A stretch of DNA of 64,000 nucleotides from positions 113,990 to 177,989 of the forward strand of contig CAJTVB010000003.1 in assembly GCA_910579755.1 (NCBI GenBank). Reading direction: 5' to 3'. The stretch is from an uncultured Acetatifactor sp. Lineage in GTDB: Bacteria; Bacillota; Clostridia; Lachnospirales; Lachnospiraceae. The stretch's first letter is position 1, and each line of letters starts with the position of its first letter. A model generated the notes under the pieces. That model made no database searches. It saw only the letters and a list, made by a program, of their open reading frames with translations, and was not told the DNA's origin. The position numbers and the translations under genes were made by a program. Below, piece by piece: positions 51,997 through 60,308 of this stretch.

Positions 51997-53376
51997 ATGG
52001 AAAATGCAGAAAAAACAGAATTATTCGAAAAAGTCCCCATTCCCAAAGCGGTAATGACTCTGGCGGTCCCCACCATTCTCAGTTCTCTGGTTATGGTCAT
52101 TTATAATCTGGCGGACACCTATTTTGTGGGAATATTGAACGATCCCATACAGAGCGCCGCCGTAACACTGGCTGCGCCGGTGCTCCTGGCCTTCAACGCG
52201 GTGAACAATCTGTTCGGCGTGGGCTCCTCCAGCATGATGAGCAGGGGCCTGGGCGCAAAAAACTATGACACCGTATACCGAAGCTCTGCCCTGGGCTTTT
52301 ACTGTGCCCTGATATCCGGTATTCTGTTTTCCACCCTATACACGGTCTTTCAAAATCCCCTGCTCATCATGCTGGGAGCCGACAGCGATACAGCCGGCGC
52401 AACTGGCAGCTACCTGCTGTGGACGGTGAGCTGCGGCGCGGCTCCCGCCATTTTGAATGTAGTCATGGCCTATCTGGTTCGGGCGGAGGGTTCTTCTCTT
52501 CATGCCAGTCTGGGCACTATGAGCGGCTGTCTGTTAAATATTATACTGGATCCCATTTTTATTCTGCCCTGGGGGCTGAACATGGGAGCCGCAGGCGCCG
52601 GTCTGGCAACCTTTCTGTCAAATTGCGCCGCCTGTGTCTATTTCTTTGTACTATTGTTTGTAAAACGAGGCCGCACCTATGTCTGCATCCGTCCCGCCCT
52701 GTTCCGTTTCCGCAGGGATATCGTAATGGGTATTCTGGCGGTGGGTGTTCCGGCATCCATTCAGAACCTGCTGAACGTAACAGGCATGACCGTGCTGAAC
52801 AACTTTACTGCCGCCTTCAATGCGGATGCCGTAGCCGCCATGGGAATCTCTCAAAAGATCAACATGGTACCTATGCAGATAGCCTTCGGTCTGTCACAGG
52901 GTATCATGCCTCTGATCAGCTACAACTATGCCAGCGGCAATGTGTCCCGCATGAAAAAGACCCTCACCTTCACTGCAAAGATCAACCTTACCTTTATGGC
53001 TGTCCTTGCGGTAGGTTACTGGCTGGGGGCAGGATTCCTCATCTCCCTCTTTATGAAAAATTCCTCCATTATAGCCTATGGAACCCGGTTCCTGCGGGGT
53101 ATGTGTCTCGGAATGCCCTTTCTGTGCATGGACTTTTTGGCGGTAGGTGTTTTTCAGGCCTGCGGTTTGGGACAAAAGTCTCTGATTTTTGCCATTCTCC
53201 GAAAAATTATACTGGAAATCCCGGCGCTTTTTATCCTGAATTTTCTCTTTCCCCTGTATGGACTGGCATATGCTCAGTTTGCGGCGGAATTGATCCTGGC
53301 TGCAGCCGCTGTAATTGTATTGCTCAGGCTGTTTCGGAAATTGGAGCGTCAATATAAAACCACGGCGGAAGCCTGA
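51997..53376 (+). CDS. MATE-family multidrug/cation efflux transporter
   Basis: The 459-residue protein has twelve membrane helices in two related halves, each opening with the MATE-type motif (PIPKAVMTLAVPTILSSLVM and VMGILAVGVPASIQNLLNV). The loop VGSSSMMSRGLGAKNYD is typical. It exports organic cations or drugs with Na+ or H+. AAGGAAAGG precedes the start. It converges with the dehydrogenase gene 64 bp away. Confidence 0.93.
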   Translation: MENAEKTELFEKVPIPKAVMTLAVPTILSSLVMVIYNLADTYFVGILNDPIQSAAVTLAAPVLLAFNAVNNLFGVGSSSMMSRGLGAKNYDTVYRSSALGFYCALISGILFSTLYTVFQNPLLIMLGADSDTAGATGSYLLWTVSCGAAPAILNVVMAYLVRAEGSSLHASLGTMSGCLLNIILDPIFILPWGLNMGAAGAGLATFLSNCAACVYFFVLLFVKRGRTYVCIRPALFRFRRDIVMGILAVGVPASIQNLLNVTGMTVLNNFTAAFNADAVAAMGISQKINMVPMQIAFGLSQGIMPLISYNYASGNVSRMKKTLTFTAKINLTFMAVLAVGYWLGAGFLISLFMKNSSIIAYGTRFLRGMCLGMPFLCMDFLAVGVFQACGLGQKSLIFAILRKIILEIPALFILNFLFPLYGLAYAQFAAELILAAAAVIVLLRLFRKLERQYKTTAEA

Positions 53377-53440
53377 ATCAGGCCGTACTCCCGCTCAGAG
53401 TGAACAGGGCCTGCCATAAACGGCAGCAAAAGAGAACCAT

Positions 53441-54373
53441 TTAATGTCCCAGGGAAAACCCTGCCTTAAAGCCCTTAAAAGCGAAAGCCGCCTCATATTC
53501 CTCCAGGGGAAATAACGTAATTTCCGGAAACTGCGCCCTGCCCGAGGCAAGCGCCTCCAGTGCAGGGCCAAAGGGGCCGCACCTGCTGCCCGCAATAGTA
53601 ATCTCATTTACCGCTATCTGGCTGAACGGCAAGGAAACCTCTCCCGCATAGGTACTTTTCAACACAATGGTTCCCTTTTTCCGCACCAGCTCCAGAGCCT
53701 GCCGGATTCCGGAGGGAGACCCTGTGGCCTCCACCACAATCTCATAGCCTTCTTTTTCCCGTTCCAGAGTCGTATCTGCAAAGGGTGCCAATAATTCCAG
53801 CTTTTCCGGATGCTTTCCGATCACCGTCACCCTTTTTCCCACTGCCCTCATGGCCTGAACCACACAATAGGCCAGCCTTCCATCTCCCAGTACAGCCACA
53901 TTTTTATCACCAAGTGACACCTGCGTCATAATTTCAAAGGCAGCCGCCAGGGGCTCCGTGTATATGGCCTTTTCCAGCGACAGCCCCTGCGGGATCACAT
54001 GAAGCAGGCTCGTATCGATGGTCATGTATTCTCCAAAGCATCCGTCCTTCTGGTGCATGCCCAGAACTCTTCTGCTGCTGCAGTGGGTGGGTCTGCCGGT
54101 GCGGCAGTAAATGCATTTTCCGCAGGATGCATTCAGCTCTCCCACCACTTGCCTGCCCACCAAAGAAGAATCCGGCGATTCTTCCACCACTCCTGCAAAC
54201 TCATGTCCCATAATCCCCTGAAAGTCAGGCCGGTAGCCCCTCAGGATTTCCTTATCGGTATTGCACACCGCCGCCATCAGAATCCGCACCAGGCTCTCTC
54301 TTTCTCCGGAAATGGGCCTGGGCAGATCCTCCCGGTATAAAGCCTTTTTTCCGTTAAAATAAATTCCCTTCAT
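53441..54373 (-). CDS. Zinc-type alcohol dehydrogenase-like protein (MDR)
   Basis: The 310-residue medium-chain dehydrogenase has the catalytic zinc motif GHEFAGVVEE and the structural zinc cysteines in CGKCIYCRTGRPTHC. The Rossmann part holds VAVLGDGRLAY. It is shorter than typical members (340-360), mainly in the C-terminal half. Its substrate is unknown; sugar alcohols are common for relatives. ATG 54373 has GGGGAG upstream and lies 7 bp after the LCP stop. Confidence 0.88.
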   Translation of the reverse strand: MKGIYFNGKKALYREDLPRPISGERESLVRILMAAVCNTDKEILRGYRPDFQGIMGHEFAGVVEESPDSSLVGRQVVGELNASCGKCIYCRTGRPTHCSSRRVLGMHQKDGCFGEYMTIDTSLLHVIPQGLSLEKAIYTEPLAAAFEIMTQVSLGDKNVAVLGDGRLAYCVVQAMRAVGKRVTVIGKHPEKLELLAPFADTTLEREKEGYEIVVEATGSPSGIRQALELVRKKGTIVLKSTYAGEVSLPFSQIAVNEITIAGSRCGPFGPALEALASGRAQFPEITLFPLEEYEAAFAFKGFKAGFSLGH

Positions 54374-54380
54374 GCCTTGC

Positions 54381-55442
54381 TTACTCCCCATAAATTTTTT
54401 CTCTCAAATACCTTTTGTTGGCCTCGAAATCCACCTCCAGAACCGCCATCTTCCGGATCGTGGCATCGCTGTAGGTTCCCGGCTGGGGAATTTTGTCCGC
54501 CGCAAGCTGATAGCTCAAAAGCCTGCCTGCCATCAGACTCAGACGGAAGGCCTCCTGCCTGGTCAAATTGGTAGTCAGATTCGGCATCAGCCGATTAATC
54601 AGCTCCCTGCCGTTAGTGGCCAGGGCCAGGGGAAGCTTTTTTATTACAGCCGTAAGAACCTTCCGCTGACGCTCCGTCCTGCCGAAATCTGTTCCCAGAT
54701 ATCTGTTCCGGCAGTAGGCCAGGGCCTGCGGGCCGTTTAAGTGCACCAGTCCGCTGACAGAGGTGTCCATGTTATCGGTTCCCTGGGGCCGGTTGGTCAA
54801 AATATTGTACTCCACCAGATAACCGTTCACATATTCGATTTCCTCGGCTGTCAGCTCCAGCTCCACGCCTCCCACTGCGTCCACAAGACTGGCAAAGGCT
54901 TCAAAGTTCACCTGCACATAACGTGTTACCGGAATGTCAAAATTTTTTTCTACAGTTTCCAGCAACAGCTCGGCGCCTCCAAAGGAATAGGCGGCATTCA
55001 GACGATTGCCGTCGTGTCCCGGAATATCCACGTAGATATCCCTCAGCAGAGAAGTCATATGGACCGTCTTTGTCCTGCTGCTGATGGAAATCAGAATCAT
55101 GGCATCAGAGCGCCCGTCATCCCCGGCCTCCCGGGAATCGTTGCCCACCAGAAGAATATTCACCACGCCGTCCTTCTCCATAGGCAGATTGGCCATGGAT
55201 GGAATCTGTACATAGTTCAGTTTTTCATAGGCCTTTCCCACCAATATGTACAGTCCTGCCAGCCCCAACGCCAAAAGCACCAGAATCACTGTCAGGAATC
55301 TTCTCAGACCATGCTTCCGCCGTTTTTTCCCTCTGGAATCCTCTCTTGCCTCCCGGCCATTTTCCCGGACCCCCACATAATCGTATTCTCTTTCTCCTTC
55401 GCTCTCCCTTCGTCTCATTTCCTTTTCAGTATTTTTTCTCAT
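54381..55442 (-). CDS. LytR-CpsA-Psr family cell-wall glycopolymer ligase
   Basis: The 353-residue protein has a long charged cytoplasmic N-terminus (1-45), one membrane helix (about 48-68) and the LCP domain (about 90-240). The domain shows NILLVGNDSR, SDAMILISI, SLLRDIYVDIPG and NRLNAAYSFGG, the residues that hold the polyprenyl-phosphate lipid and Mg. LCP enzymes attach teichoic acids or capsule polymers to peptidoglycan. The ATG at 55442 is chosen since the frame further up overlaps the GH3 gene end. Confidence 0.92.
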   Translation of the reverse strand: MRKNTEKEMRRRESEGEREYDYVGVRENGREAREDSRGKKRRKHGLRRFLTVILVLLALGLAGLYILVGKAYEKLNYVQIPSMANLPMEKDGVVNILLVGNDSREAGDDGRSDAMILISISSRTKTVHMTSLLRDIYVDIPGHDGNRLNAAYSFGGAELLLETVEKNFDIPVTRYVQVNFEAFASLVDAVGGVELELTAEEIEYVNGYLVEYNILTNRPQGTDNMDTSVSGLVHLNGPQALAYCRNRYLGTDFGRTERQRKVLTAVIKKLPLALATNGRELINRLMPNLTTNLTRQEAFRLSLMAGRLLSYQLAADKIPQPGTYSDATIRKMAVLEVDFEANKRYLREKIYGE

Positions 55443-55494
55443 ATAAAAACTGCGCCTTTCCCTTATCTGTGGGGCAAAACCACAAAATCCTCTT

Positions 55495-57957
55495 TCAGTC
55501 AATCTTCAATATTAGCCCCAGAATTCTCCTGGCGCAGATCTCCATCTCTTCTCTGACGAGCAGCCCCTTCTCCATGGCCTCCAAAAGCCGCTGAGGGAAA
55601 CCGCAGCCCATCTTCACGTCATTGCCAGCCTTCACCTCTTTATAGTGCTCTCCGCCGGTCCACCAATCCGTGGTCACCATACCCTCAAAGCCCCATTCTC
55701 CCCGGAGGATATCCTCCAGCATTTCCCGGTTCTCCGAGGCTCTGCGGCCATTAATAATATTGTAGGAGGACATGATGCTCCAGGGCTTGTACTCCTTCAC
55801 AATGATTTCGAAGGCCTTCAGATAAATCTCGCGAATAGCCCTCTCGGAGGCTCTGGAATCACTGTCCTTACGGTTTGTTTCCTTATTGTTCAGGGCAAAA
55901 TGCTTCACCGTGGCCGCCACCCGCCTGCTCTGGATTCCCTTTACCATGGCTCCCGCCATTTTCCCGGCCAGCAGAGGATCCTCGGAATAATACTCAAAAT
56001 TTCTTCCGCAGAGAGGACTTCTGTGTATATTGACAGCCGGAGTCAGCCAGGCTCCGATATTGTTTTCCTTCACCTCGGCGCCCCCTGCTTCGCCTACCTT
56101 TTCCGCCAGCACCGGGTCCCATGTGCAGGCCAGCAGGGTAGAGCAGGGCCAGGCTGTAGTACAGACTCCGCATTCGGGAGAAATTCTCAGTCCCGCAGGA
56201 CCGTCTGCCGTCATCATATTGGGCACACCGTATTCCGGCAGATTGCCGTAGCCAAAGGTGTTGGCCACACCGGTGTTTGGCTGACCTCCCAGAAGCTGAG
56301 CCAACTCCAGGTCCGAAAGCTGTGCAATAAACTCATCCAGAGAAATCCTGCCTTCCGCAACCTCCTCCAGATTATGTACAGGCTTCTTTTCTCCCCACAG
56401 CTTATAGCTGTCTTGGTGCCGCACCTTGGGTGTCAGGCCCTCTACCTCCTCCGCCGTCTGGCGCACCAGTCCGTTGGCATCCGTATCCACAGGCTCTCCC
56501 TGGGGAAGCTCCTCAAAGCTGCCGTCAGAAAGCATTCTTTTTTTCAGCTGGGTCGGAACCATTTTGGAGGACAGCTGCTGAGTCACCACATCCTCCTCCA
56601 GATCCATCACATATTTGCATTGTCTCACATCCCGGACAGAGGTCCCCGCATAAAATCGGTACGATCCCCTTTCCAGCACCCAGGCGGCCTTTGCTGCCTT
56701 TCCCAGATCATCGAAGGAAGCCATGTCACTGACAGGAAACCGCAGCGTTATCCTCTGACCTTCCCCGGGCTGCAGCAGGCGGGTCTTACAAAAAGCAGCC
56801 AGCTGTCTGGCCGGCTTCCCCAGCTTTCCCTGAGGAGCACTGAAATAAACCTGCACCACCTCTTTCCCCGGACGGTCTCCGATATTACATACGTCTACAG
56901 TGACACATATGTCACTTTCTTTTACTTCCTCTGTTCCGGCATTCTCGCCGCTCCCCCTTCCGGGCACCCTTTCCGCAGCAGGCTCCGAAAGAGAAAACTG
57001 TGTGTAGGACAATCCGTATCCAAAAGGATAATTTACCTTTTCCGCAGCCTGAGGAATCGTTTCAAAATAACGATATCCTACGTAGATATCCTCAATATAA
57101 TCCACATATTTTTCTGATTCGTGGAAACTGGCAGTGGATGGATAGTCCTCCAGGCGCCGTGCAAAGGTATCCGACAGCTTTCCGCAGGGATTTCCCTTTC
57201 CCACAAGAAGCTCTGCCGCCGCCAGACCGCCCTCCAGGCCGCCCTGCCAGGCCATAAGCACCGACTGAATCCCGTGATCCCGGACAAACCAGTCCGTATC
57301 CACCATACCGCCCACATTCATGACCACGATTACCTTTTCAAAGGATGCCTTTACAGCTTCCACCATGGCCTTCTCCTGATGGGTCAAATAAAAGTCGCCG
57401 TCCTGGAAAAGATCTGCTGACATGTCCGTCATTTCTCTTTCCCCGTCGGCCAGACGCTGATTTTCCGTGTCCTTTACACTCTTTCTGTCCCAGCCCTCCC
57501 CGGAGAATCTGCAGATAGATATGACAGCCGTATCGGTATAGGCTCTGGCTTTTTTCAAAAGCTCTTCAGGAACCTCCGGCTCCACCGTCATGCCCGGCAC
57601 CCGCCCCGCTGCATACTGTTGCTTCACATCTTCCCGGTAAAAGTCGGCCAGCTCCTCAAAAACACTGACCTCCTCTTTCAGCTCCTGAAATCCCTGATAC
57701 AGGTTTCGGATATAGGAAACCGTTACATCTCCGCTTCCTCCTCCGCCCTTTACATAATCAAAGGTTCCCTTTCCAAACAACGCTACCCTGCTTCCTTTCT
57801 CCAGCGGCAGTGTTTCCTTCTCATTTTTCAGAAGCACCATGCCCTCTCTTGCCGCCTCCTTGGAGAGCAGAATATGTTCCCTGGATGCGGTGACTCTGCT
57901 GCCGTCCTTTCCCAGAGGCAGCACCGGCTGATAAAATGATCTTGCCCATCTCTTCAT
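55495..57957 (-). CDS. GH3 beta-glycosidase with permuted domain order
   Basis: The 820-residue glycosidase has the GH3 C-terminal domain first (about 25-310), a fibronectin-III-like domain (about 315-450) and the GH3 TIM barrel last (about 540-820), with the nucleophile near Asp764 in GMVTTDWW and the TVKHFALNN and NFEYYSEDP motifs. Permuted GH3 enzymes of gut Clostridia act on beta-glucosides, xylosides or gluco-oligosaccharides; the specificity is open. There is no signal peptide. AAAGGA precedes ATG 57957; codons upstream in frame lie in the control region. Confidence 0.92.
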   Translation of the reverse strand: MKRWARSFYQPVLPLGKDGSRVTASREHILLSKEAAREGMVLLKNEKETLPLEKGSRVALFGKGTFDYVKGGGGSGDVTVSYIRNLYQGFQELKEEVSVFEELADFYREDVKQQYAAGRVPGMTVEPEVPEELLKKARAYTDTAVISICRFSGEGWDRKSVKDTENQRLADGEREMTDMSADLFQDGDFYLTHQEKAMVEAVKASFEKVIVVMNVGGMVDTDWFVRDHGIQSVLMAWQGGLEGGLAAAELLVGKGNPCGKLSDTFARRLEDYPSTASFHESEKYVDYIEDIYVGYRYFETIPQAAEKVNYPFGYGLSYTQFSLSEPAAERVPGRGSGENAGTEEVKESDICVTVDVCNIGDRPGKEVVQVYFSAPQGKLGKPARQLAAFCKTRLLQPGEGQRITLRFPVSDMASFDDLGKAAKAAWVLERGSYRFYAGTSVRDVRQCKYVMDLEEDVVTQQLSSKMVPTQLKKRMLSDGSFEELPQGEPVDTDANGLVRQTAEEVEGLTPKVRHQDSYKLWGEKKPVHNLEEVAEGRISLDEFIAQLSDLELAQLLGGQPNTGVANTFGYGNLPEYGVPNMMTADGPAGLRISPECGVCTTAWPCSTLLACTWDPVLAEKVGEAGGAEVKENNIGAWLTPAVNIHRSPLCGRNFEYYSEDPLLAGKMAGAMVKGIQSRRVAATVKHFALNNKETNRKDSDSRASERAIREIYLKAFEIIVKEYKPWSIMSSYNIINGRRASENREMLEDILRGEWGFEGMVTTDWWTGGEHYKEVKAGNDVKMGCGFPQRLLEAMEKGLLVREEMEICARRILGLILKID

Positions 57958-58003
57958 AGCTGTTGTCCTTTCTTTATATATTACCGGAATATTACCGTTA
58001 ATG

Positions 58004-58060
58004 ATATGCTTGTACATTAATGCCAATATTTGAACACTTGTCTGCATATGCTTGTACATT
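58004..58060. repeat. 15-bp direct repeats in the GH3/5'-nucleotidase control region
   Basis: ATATGCTTGTACATT occurs at 58004-58018 and 58046-58060, exactly 42 bp apart (four helical turns), 47 bp before the GH3 start codon. This is the pattern of a paired regulator site, for example of an AraC-type protein. Confidence 0.6.
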
Positions 58061-58127
58061 TTGACCCATGAGATTTTACGTCATCATACCATAACCGGCT
58101 CTTTATTGCAAGGCGCGGAATATACGC

Positions 58128-58157
58128 TTGCATTCCTGCCTGGTGGGAAGATATAAT
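58128..58157 (+). promoter_or_regulatory. Promoter of the 5'-nucleotidase gene
   Basis: TTGCAT (58128-58133), an 18-nt spacer and TATAAT (58152-58157) lie 41 nt before the start codon at 58199. Confidence 0.6.
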
Positions 58158-58198
58158 GATATTAGTATTTCCATTCATTCAAAGGAGGTTTCCGGATT

Positions 58199-60175
58199 AT
58201 GAAGCACAAAAAATATGGAACATTCTTTTCCGCATTAACGGCTTTTTGTCTGGCCGCAGCGCTTCTGTTTTCGCTGAAGGCCGAAGCTGCCCCGCCGGCC
58301 GAAAACAGCGGCAGACAGCTGGATGTAGTATTTCTCCACGACACCCATTCCCACCTGGACAGCTTTTTCACCGTAGAGGATGGACAGCGCACCACTGTAG
58401 GCGGCTTCGCCCGCATCAAGACCCTGATCGACCAGGCAAGAGAAAAAAATCCCAATCTTTTGGTTTTGGACGGGGGCGATTTTTCCATGGGAACCCTGGT
58501 GCAGACCATTTACGACAGCGACGCACCGGAGTTGCGGATGCTGGGCCTTTTGGGCTGCGATGTGACCACCCTTGGAAACCATGAATTCGACTACCGTTCC
58601 GCCGGTCTGGCAGGAGCTCTGAAGGCCGCAAAGGAAAGCGGGGACCCCATTCCCGCCATGGTCCTGTGCAATATCGACTGGGAGACCATGGAAGCGGAAG
58701 GCCTGACGGAAGATCAACGGCTCTTAAAAGACGCTTTCGAAGGCTATGGCATGAAAAATTACATCATTGTAGAGAAAGGCGACGTGCGCATTGCCGTCTT
58801 CGGAATTTTCGGAGTCGATTCCCTTGCCTGCGCCCCCACCTGTGTGTTGAAATTCCGGGATGCCTCCCAGGCCGCTGCGGAAACCGTCAGGGAAATCCGG
58901 GAAAATGAAGACGTAGATATGATTGCCTGTGTGTCCCACGCCGGCACCAGCCCGGACGAAAGCAAATCCGAGGATGAAATCCTGGCCAAGGCCGTGCCCG
59001 AAATCGACCTGATTATCAGCGGCCACACTCACACGGCTCTGGAGGAACCCATCCTTCAGGGAGATACCTATATTGTCTCCTGCGGAGAATACGGCAAAAA
59101 TCTGGGAACCCTGTCCATGAGGCAGAAGGCGGACGGACGCTGGGAAATAGAGAACTACGCCCTGGTTCCCGTGACGCCTGATATTACACCGGACGTCTCC
59201 GCCCAGGAAAAGATCGACAGCTTTATGGAGATTGTAAACCAATCCTATCTTTCCCGGTTTGGCTACACAAGAGATCAGGTGCTGGTTCAAAGCAACATTG
59301 CCTTCTCCCCCTCCTCGGATCTCTACGATGTGCATACGGACCATAACCTGGGAAACATTCTGGCCGACTCCTTTATCCATGCGGTGGAGACAGCGGAGGA
59401 CTTTGACGGACATCCGGTGGATGTAGCCATTGTGCCCTCCGGTTGTGTCCGGGATTCCTTTGCCGCCGGAAATATCACGGTGGAGGATGTATTCAACGCT
59501 TACTCTCTGGGAATCGGTCTGGACGGAATCGCCGGTTATCCTCTGATCAGCATTTACCTTACGGGAGCGGAACTGAAGACGGGCGCCGAGATCGATGCCT
59601 CCGTGTCGGATCTCATGCCGGCGGCCAGGCTGTATGTCAGCGGCATGCATTTTTCCTTTAACCCGGACCGCCTCATTTTAAACCGGGTCACAAAGTGCTA
59701 TCTGGTGGACCGGGACGGCAATCCTGTGGAAATTCAGGATGATAAGCTTTACCGCGTAGTCTGCGATCTATACAGCGGCCAGATGCTGGGTGCTGTGACA
59801 GATGTGTCATATAGAATTTTGTCTATCCAGCCCAAGTTTGCCGACGGCACTCCCATTGAGAATATAGAGGACGCCATCATCACCTCCAATGGCCGCGAGC
59901 TGAAGGCCTGGGCCGCCATTGCCGGCTATATGAACAGCTTCCCGGATACGGACGGGGACGGAACCGCCGATATGCCTGCTGTCTACGCCCAGGCGCTGGG
60001 TTCCAAGACCGTGGAAGAAACCCACTCGCTTTTGGATCTGATAAAAAAACCCAACAAGTATGCCGTAATCATTGTATTGATTCTGCTGGCAGTTCTTGCC
60101 CTGATCGTACTGCTGATTGTGCTGATCATAAAGCTGGTAAAAAAGCTTCTGAAGAAAAAGAAACATAAAAGATAG
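58199..60175 (+). CDS. Surface-anchored bifunctional metallophosphatase/5'-nucleotidase
   Basis: The 658-residue protein has a signal peptide (1-30), a metallophosphatase domain (about 40-330) with HDTHSHLD, DGGDFSMG, GNHEFDY and GHTHT, a 5'-nucleotidase C-terminal domain (about 350-560) and a C-terminal membrane helix followed by a Lys-rich tail, which anchors it to the membrane. It would strip phosphate from nucleotides outside the cell. AAAGGAGG precedes the start. It diverges from one GH3 gene and converges with the other. Confidence 0.93.
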   Translation: MKHKKYGTFFSALTAFCLAAALLFSLKAEAAPPAENSGRQLDVVFLHDTHSHLDSFFTVEDGQRTTVGGFARIKTLIDQAREKNPNLLVLDGGDFSMGTLVQTIYDSDAPELRMLGLLGCDVTTLGNHEFDYRSAGLAGALKAAKESGDPIPAMVLCNIDWETMEAEGLTEDQRLLKDAFEGYGMKNYIIVEKGDVRIAVFGIFGVDSLACAPTCVLKFRDASQAAAETVREIRENEDVDMIACVSHAGTSPDESKSEDEILAKAVPEIDLIISGHTHTALEEPILQGDTYIVSCGEYGKNLGTLSMRQKADGRWEIENYALVPVTPDITPDVSAQEKIDSFMEIVNQSYLSRFGYTRDQVLVQSNIAFSPSSDLYDVHTDHNLGNILADSFIHAVETAEDFDGHPVDVAIVPSGCVRDSFAAGNITVEDVFNAYSLGIGLDGIAGYPLISIYLTGAELKTGAEIDASVSDLMPAARLYVSGMHFSFNPDRLILNRVTKCYLVDRDGNPVEIQDDKLYRVVCDLYSGQMLGAVTDVSYRILSIQPKFADGTPIENIEDAIITSNGRELKAWAAIAGYMNSFPDTDGDGTADMPAVYAQALGSKTVEETHSLLDLIKKPNKYAVIIVLILLAVLALIVLLIVLIIKLVKKLLKKKKHKR

Positions 60176-60224
60176 CCGGCCCGCAAAAGGACAGCAGCAA
60201 AGAATGAACATCCTGTGGAAACGC

Positions 60225-60282
60225 AGAATTCAAAAATGCCGACCCCCCGGAAAACTCTCAAATGAGATTTTCCGGGGGGTCG
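60225..60282 (-). terminator. Strong terminator downstream of the second GH3 gene
   Basis: A perfect 15-bp stem (60240-60254 with 60268-60282), extended by a 3-bp inner stem, is followed on the minus strand by GGCATTTTTG. It ends the transcript of the gene whose stop is at 60309. Confidence 0.85.
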
Positions 60283-60308
60283 ACTGTTCTATGTCAGGCT
60301 TCTTGGTG

